NCBI RefSeq assembly: GCF_029227915.1
Contig: NC_079885.1
Location: forward strand, 24,305,001 to 24,369,000
Direction of reading: 5' to 3'
Length of the DNA: 64,000 nt
DNA from: Hydractinia symbiolongicarpus
Lineage: Eukaryota; Cnidaria; Hydrozoa; Anthoathecata; Hydractiniidae
The translations under genes and the position numbers were made by a program. The notes beneath the pieces were generated by a model. That model saw only the letters and a list, made by a program, of their open reading frames with translations, did no database searches and was not told where the DNA came from. Below, piece after piece: positions 59,888 through 64,000 of this stretch. Numbering within the stretch: position 1 is the first letter of the stretch; every line of letters begins with the position of its first letter.

Positions 59888-60160
59888 GGTTACTTGATAT
59901 TTCGCACAGAGGAAATTTGGTAAAATTCCGAGAAAATATGTTGCCTATGGTAGTTCACAAGTTTATGTCTCGTTCTAACATTATAAAATCACATAAAGCA
60001 AAAAAGGGGAAAGTGGGATTAGCTAATTCATCCAAAGGCTTTCTTTAAAAAATAAATTTACAAATCCCTGGGGACGAACTTGTGGGTCAAGGGTTTAGAA
60101 ATTTAACTCTTCAACTCGAACATTGTAGTGTCGGTAAAATGTACATATCACGCAAACAAC

Positions 60161-62476
60161 ATGGCTGACAAAGTTGCGGATGAGTCTGAAAGTGATCAAC
60201 TGTTTGACTTGGTAACTTTAAAAAACACGAAACTTATTGTTTGTAAAATATGCGGTAGTAAAATTTTGAGGCAAAATACTTGCAGCATCGCTAAAAACGA
60301 GGTAAAGTTTTAACGTGTGTTAAACAATCACTCATACGGTAAGCGATATATGAAAAACCCGGATGGCCCAGAAAGTGCCGGAAAGTCCCAACAGAAAAGA
60401 ATCAATCCACATGTATCAACAAAACTGTTGTTGTAATATTTTTACATCTTGCGACAGTCACTACCCCATAAATCTCATTTTAGGATTTTATCCATTTCAG
60501 GAGATTGTCTCCAAATTCAGAGATATTTTTGTTTTTTTGTTAGTGAAGGCGTACCCGTTTACAAGCTGTTTGCCAATCAAAAAGCAGGACACAGAAGTCA
60601 CTTTTTTATAGGAGACCTAGGCATTTGATTGAACCCAAGTTCTTTTGATAAGTTTCTTAAAATTTGTTGTGTTCTATTTACAAGGCTTTGCATGTTAGCT
60701 AGCGTATGATCCGCCAACTCCGTGAAAAAAACACATATAACGTCCTTATATCCATATCCTCAACATATCGGTTATTTCAAACTTTTATTATCGTAGCGCT
60801 ATCTGTCGTGGACCGTTCGGGGGTATGACAAGAAAAAAAATACATTTATTTGTGGACAAATAAGCCGGATCCGACATGTACTATCATCTGATAATGCCGT
60901 GATAGATCCTTTAACTCCGTGAAATTTGAAAAACACGTTTGCTTTCTGATGACTAGCAAAAATATTTTAAAAATTATAATATTCATTAGAAAACATTCTC
61001 GAATCATTGGACCCTCAGAAAAGGTATATATAACATGACCATAATTATAATCAATTAACTGAGATAACAATATATATATCAAAAATGACCACTGTTGGGC
61101 TTGACTTGAAAATCACAAAAAGGTGTAGCTGGCTAAACTTACCTCCAAATTTTTGTCATGCGCGAGTTCCGACACCCCTAAAATGATTAAGTGGTAGTAT
61201 CAAACCCCCTAAATCGAATTCATTCATTAAAAATGGTAGACAGAGCTGTGGTAAGTTGTTGTAGGCTTCGAAAGCAGTTTCAAGGAGTTATCTGATTCAC
61301 AGACTTGGCGGATCATACGTTAGCTATGTTGTTAAAATTATTAACACTTAAAGAAAAAGAATGTTTTACCTCGCTCTATTCTTTTGGCTGGTGGTGGATT
61401 AATAAAATAAACATTGCAAGGATTTTTTTCAATGCCACGTTTAATAAAAAACCTGCTCCCCTTAAATCAATTCAAAAAGAATTTAGAACGACTAGTCGAT
61501 AGCTTGTGGATACATCCTCGGGTTTGCCGTTGTTTATTTACCATTAAGTATTTTTAATGTTTGTGTGAATTGTATTAATAATAATTACCAGTAATTAAAA
61601 AGCTCTTTGGTTGTGTTGAAAACTTGAACTAAACTGCCATGACAAATACGAGCTACAATGTTGTTGCAAATTAATAAATGAGCAAACAGCATCAATTAGC
61701 TATTGCTCTGCAGACTGTAAGAGTATAGGTTAAGCAGAAGTGTGGGCTAATTAACCAACATAAAAGTTTTCTGCAATGAAAGGTTCGAAATATCATAAAT
61801 TGGGGCATGCTAATATCAGCAGAAATCATCACCTTTAAAGATTTTGGATCTAAGTCTCCTGTTTGTTGTGCTAGCTTTACAAAAAGTAACTTTTTGAAGC
61901 AAGCCTAACTAAAATAAATAGTAGTAAAATTAATATGTGAGTGAATTTTATCCTAAATTATATGAGGTCTTTTTGGAGGGGTTTCTAAGTTTCAAATTCA
62001 GGGAATTCACTGAAGAAAATAGAGATTGAAAACAAATGAAACAAGTAGAATACCACTTTAATAAATCAAAACAACATGTATTAATAAGTATTAATGACTG
62101 CTTATAGGCAATGTCTTCTTCATACAACTTTGCCCTGTATACTTTTTCATAAGCTATTTTGTAGGTAGGCTAAGCACTTGAGTGGTGGTGCTTAGAAAGA
62201 TTAACGACTTTGATGAAAATTTTTATTTAGTTTCCATTGCCATATATGAAATCAAAAGATAAGGATGGAAACAGCTTGAATGATAAGCTAGAAAATACAA
62301 GTCGGTATTGGTTAGTTGAAGATATGATGACATTTGAAAATGTTGGCTTCTCAAAAACTGTCAATGGTATTAAGTATTTAGTATGTGCAGATTGTGAAAT
62401 TGGTCCCATTGGTTATCAAGATACTAAGAATTTAAAATATTTATATGTAGCAGTTAGTAGGGTAAAGTACACATGA
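60161..62476 (+). CDS. RABIF: RABIF / MSS4 Rab-binding zinc protein, 2 exons
   Basis: MSS4 binds nucleotide-free exocytic Rabs (Rab8, Rab10 and relatives) and acts as a weak exchange factor or chaperone in the cytosol. Exon 1 is 60161-60301, with donor GTAAAG; exon 2 is 62231-62476, after TTTATTTAG. They join in phase 0 to 128 residues (human 123). Both zinc-binding pairs are present: CKIC (Cys28, Cys31) and CADC (Cys99, Cys102). Family hallmarks are KICGSKIL, YWLVEDMMTFENVGF, and LVCADCEIGPIGY. The ATG at 60161 is taken as start because the frame upstream has no other ATG. A 9-codon upstream ORF (60139-60168) overlaps it in another frame. The intron (60302-62230) holds a 618-bp inverted-repeat element. 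Confidence 0.95.
60702..61319. mobile_element. 618-bp inverted-repeat element in the RABIF intron
   Basis: The left end GCGTATGATCCGCCAACTCC is matched by the reverse complement of the right end (CGTATGATCCGCCAAGTCTG). TTAGCTA flanks both sides (60695-60701 and 61320-61326), giving a 7-8 bp target duplication as in hAT elements. A second ACTCCGTGAA word lies inside near 60915. No transposase-like frame. Confidence 0.8.
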
Positions 62477-63714
62477 CTGTATCTACATGTTTAGTTTTTT
62501 TAATATTATATTATATAAAATACATTGTTGTTGTTGCGTTTTGTACTTTTGTTTCCTTTTATTGTGTATTGCAAACAATGTTTAATGATTTAGAAATAAG
62601 TTTGTAACATTGGAAAACAAAATATGTGGTGAGATTCATTTTTATTTGATGCCCTTATTTTTAAAATATTGACTAATGTTTTTAGTTACATAAAGACTTG
62701 TTCGAGCCAGCTTGTCATATACATTTAAAATATTTCAGAACATTTTCTGATTGGTAACTTATACCAAGTTTTAAAATCATAATTTATGTGGGGTTTTTTT
62801 CTGTCAAATTGTTTCTATTTTACATTGGATCTGCAACTGGATATTCCAAATAGTTACACCATTTTTTAGATTAACATTTAGTTTTGTATGTTAATTGTTT
62901 GTAAATTCCTTAATAGTAGTTGAACCAGCCATTAAAATTAGCATCAACAATTTGCTATTACATTTTGTAGAGGCAAAAATCTGCCAAGCTATTCAGGTCA
63001 ACTTTGAAAACACAATCAATTTGGTACGATGATGGAGATTGTCAAAGAAAAAAATTATGTTTTTTTAATAAAGTTAAGTTTCTTTTCTCGTTCAAGTTTT
63101 GCTGATGATCAAGGTTGAAGTAAAAAATAATTGTGGCTATGGAGTTCGCTTCGTAATCACAAGGTCTGTGGTTTGGTCCACAGTGTAGGCATGTTTAGCA
63201 AATGTCTTCATCACATCTACAGGTCAACCTATGCCATGTGAGGGAAATTGGGTCGGCAATGCCGGTAGATACCTAATGTATAAAGAACACAGGACCCACG
63301 CTGATAACAGTGTTTCAACACTGAAGTGGCTATATCCTGTATAAATATTGGGAATAATAATAATAATAGTTAGTTGTAAATATTTTCTTTTTTTAAATTA
63401 TTGACAAAGTTTTCTATTGTTAACAGCAAAACTTGTATACTTTATTTATAACTAAAATAACAAAAATACATTTAAAGAATAGGTAAGACTGTTACAGCGT
63501 ACAAAAATATATTTCAAACTCTGATGCATCACTTTCTTGGATCTACAAATTATTGCTGACTGACTGTCGATGCAATTGACTCTTCTGTTAACAATTTATT
63601 GCTGACTGGTTTTTAAGCTAATTTCCTTATTTATTGTTACTTTTACTTACTGATAATTATTCAGCATCTGTTTTTTTTTTAAAAAAAAGTAAAAATGATA
63701 AAATATTGACTCCA
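62477..63714. other. Intergenic region RABIF to RING gene
   Basis: AT-rich spacer and 3' UTR containing a second SINE copy (63125-63356). No other feature is recognised. A T-run then A-run (63671-63688) precedes the RING gene start. Confidence 0.55.
63125..63356 (+). mobile_element. tRNA-derived SINE, copy 2
   Basis: An A-box-like TGGCTATGGAG and a decayed B box (GGTTTGGTCC) are followed by GCCATGTGAGGGAAATTGGG (63233-63252), identical to the body word of the SINE at 39783. It ends in an (AAT)n tail near 63351-63367 after a TATATCCTGTATAAATATTG segment like that of copy 1. The head is more diverged and the body shorter. Confidence 0.7.
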
Positions 63715-63878
63715 ATGATGGCTGCTGAGGGCTATGATGTAGATGTGCTTTATGATATTTCAAATGATTTCTACTGTATGATATGTTTGAAGCTGATGAG
63801 GAATCCTGTTCAGTTCAAATGTGGGCATGGAATGTGTTGTCCTTGTTACAAGAATCTTGCGAAGAAAAGCAGACAAAG
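63715..63878 (+). CDS. RING-finger protein, TRAF-like, first exon only
   Basis: The first coding exon starts MMAAEGYDVDVLYDISNDFY and contains most of a C3HC4 RING: CMIC, then NPVQFKCGHGMCCPCY, with spacing as in TRAF-family and related E3 ligases. The exon ends in phase 2 at a GTATGT donor (63879). The last RING cysteine pair must lie in a later exon. An acceptor-like AACAG ends at 63967, and what follows reads in frame only four codons before a possible GTAAAA donor, so the second exon is unsure. The second of two adjacent ATGs (63718) could also be used. TRAF identity is a guess from the RING context; zinc-finger and TRAF/MATH domains would lie outside the window. Confidence 0.6.
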
Positions 63879-64000
63879 GTATGTGCTAATGTTTTTCTGT
63901 AAAATCAATTAAAAACCTTTATTAAATATAGATAAAATTCACGATGCTTCTTTTTTTTCCATAACAGAAATGTTACATTGGTAAAACTTTCATAATAGTC

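Larger units (their letters stand above)
58516..60160. other. Intergenic region IQCE to RABIF
   Basis: IQCE 3' UTR, AT-rich spacer, a 23-bp tandem repeat (59616-59736) and a 97-bp inverted-repeat element (59791-59887). A block CTGGGGACGAACTTGTGGGT near 60067-60086 resembles one end of that element in reverse. No gene is seen. Confidence 0.55.

Noticed and set aside
63968-63981. Second exon of the RING gene
   Set aside because: After the AACAG acceptor only four in-frame codons precede a possible donor, and the expected RING cysteines are not there.
1-64000. CRISPR arrays, bacterial operons, riboswitches
   Set aside because: Intron-split metazoan genes throughout; tandem repeats here lack the repeat-spacer pattern.

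Overview
The window is eukaryotic nuclear DNA, roughly two-thirds A+T by eye. It carries intron-rich single-copy metazoan genes with consistent GT/AG introns and many small repeats and decayed transposons. Gene structure, base composition, the spread of retroelement and transposon relics, and short leaders that may receive a spliced leader suggest a cnidarian, perhaps a hydrozoan. That assignment is an inference; no species marker is visible.

Layout. 1-1262 (+) is the 3' part of an MFSD5-type transporter. 3117-10702 (+) is a 13-exon RPUSD2 pseudouridine synthase, with a 1.35-kb terminal-inverted-repeat element in intron 6. 10703-26433 holds no intact gene. It is an accessory stretch of minus-strand relics: a Penelope-like RT piece, a superfamily 3 helicase frame, a Penelope-type GIY-YIG piece, a decayed BEN-domain gene, a hAT transposase remnant, an unidentified coding relic and a pogo/Tigger transposase remnant. 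26434-32264 (+) is a 15-exon OSGEP (KEOPS catalytic subunit) of 335 residues. 35643-36529 (-) is a two-exon mitochondrial ribosomal protein S15. 36530-44363 is gene-poor and rich in repeats: a tRNA-like foldback, a tRNA-derived SINE and two inverted-repeat elements. 44364-58515 (+) is a 27-exon IQCE gene. A two-exon class A GPCR lies antisense inside its intron 19 (51619-53202). 60161-62476 (+) is a two-exon RABIF/MSS4. 63715-end is the first exon of a RING protein resembling TRAFs.

The intact genes are unrelated housekeeping or signalling genes and form no operon-like unit. OSGEP and RPUSD2 both modify RNA, and IQCE belongs to ciliary Hedgehog signalling, but nothing shows joint regulation. 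The most unusual part is 13301-16152. There, on one strand, an SF3 helicase frame sits between a GIY-YIG relic and a Penelope-like RT N-terminus. That order fits tandem Penelope-like units carrying a helicase ORF, but insertion of a parvovirus-like sequence is an equally open explanation. All exon coordinates were read by hand from splice signals, reading-frame phase and family resemblance. No search or alignment was run.
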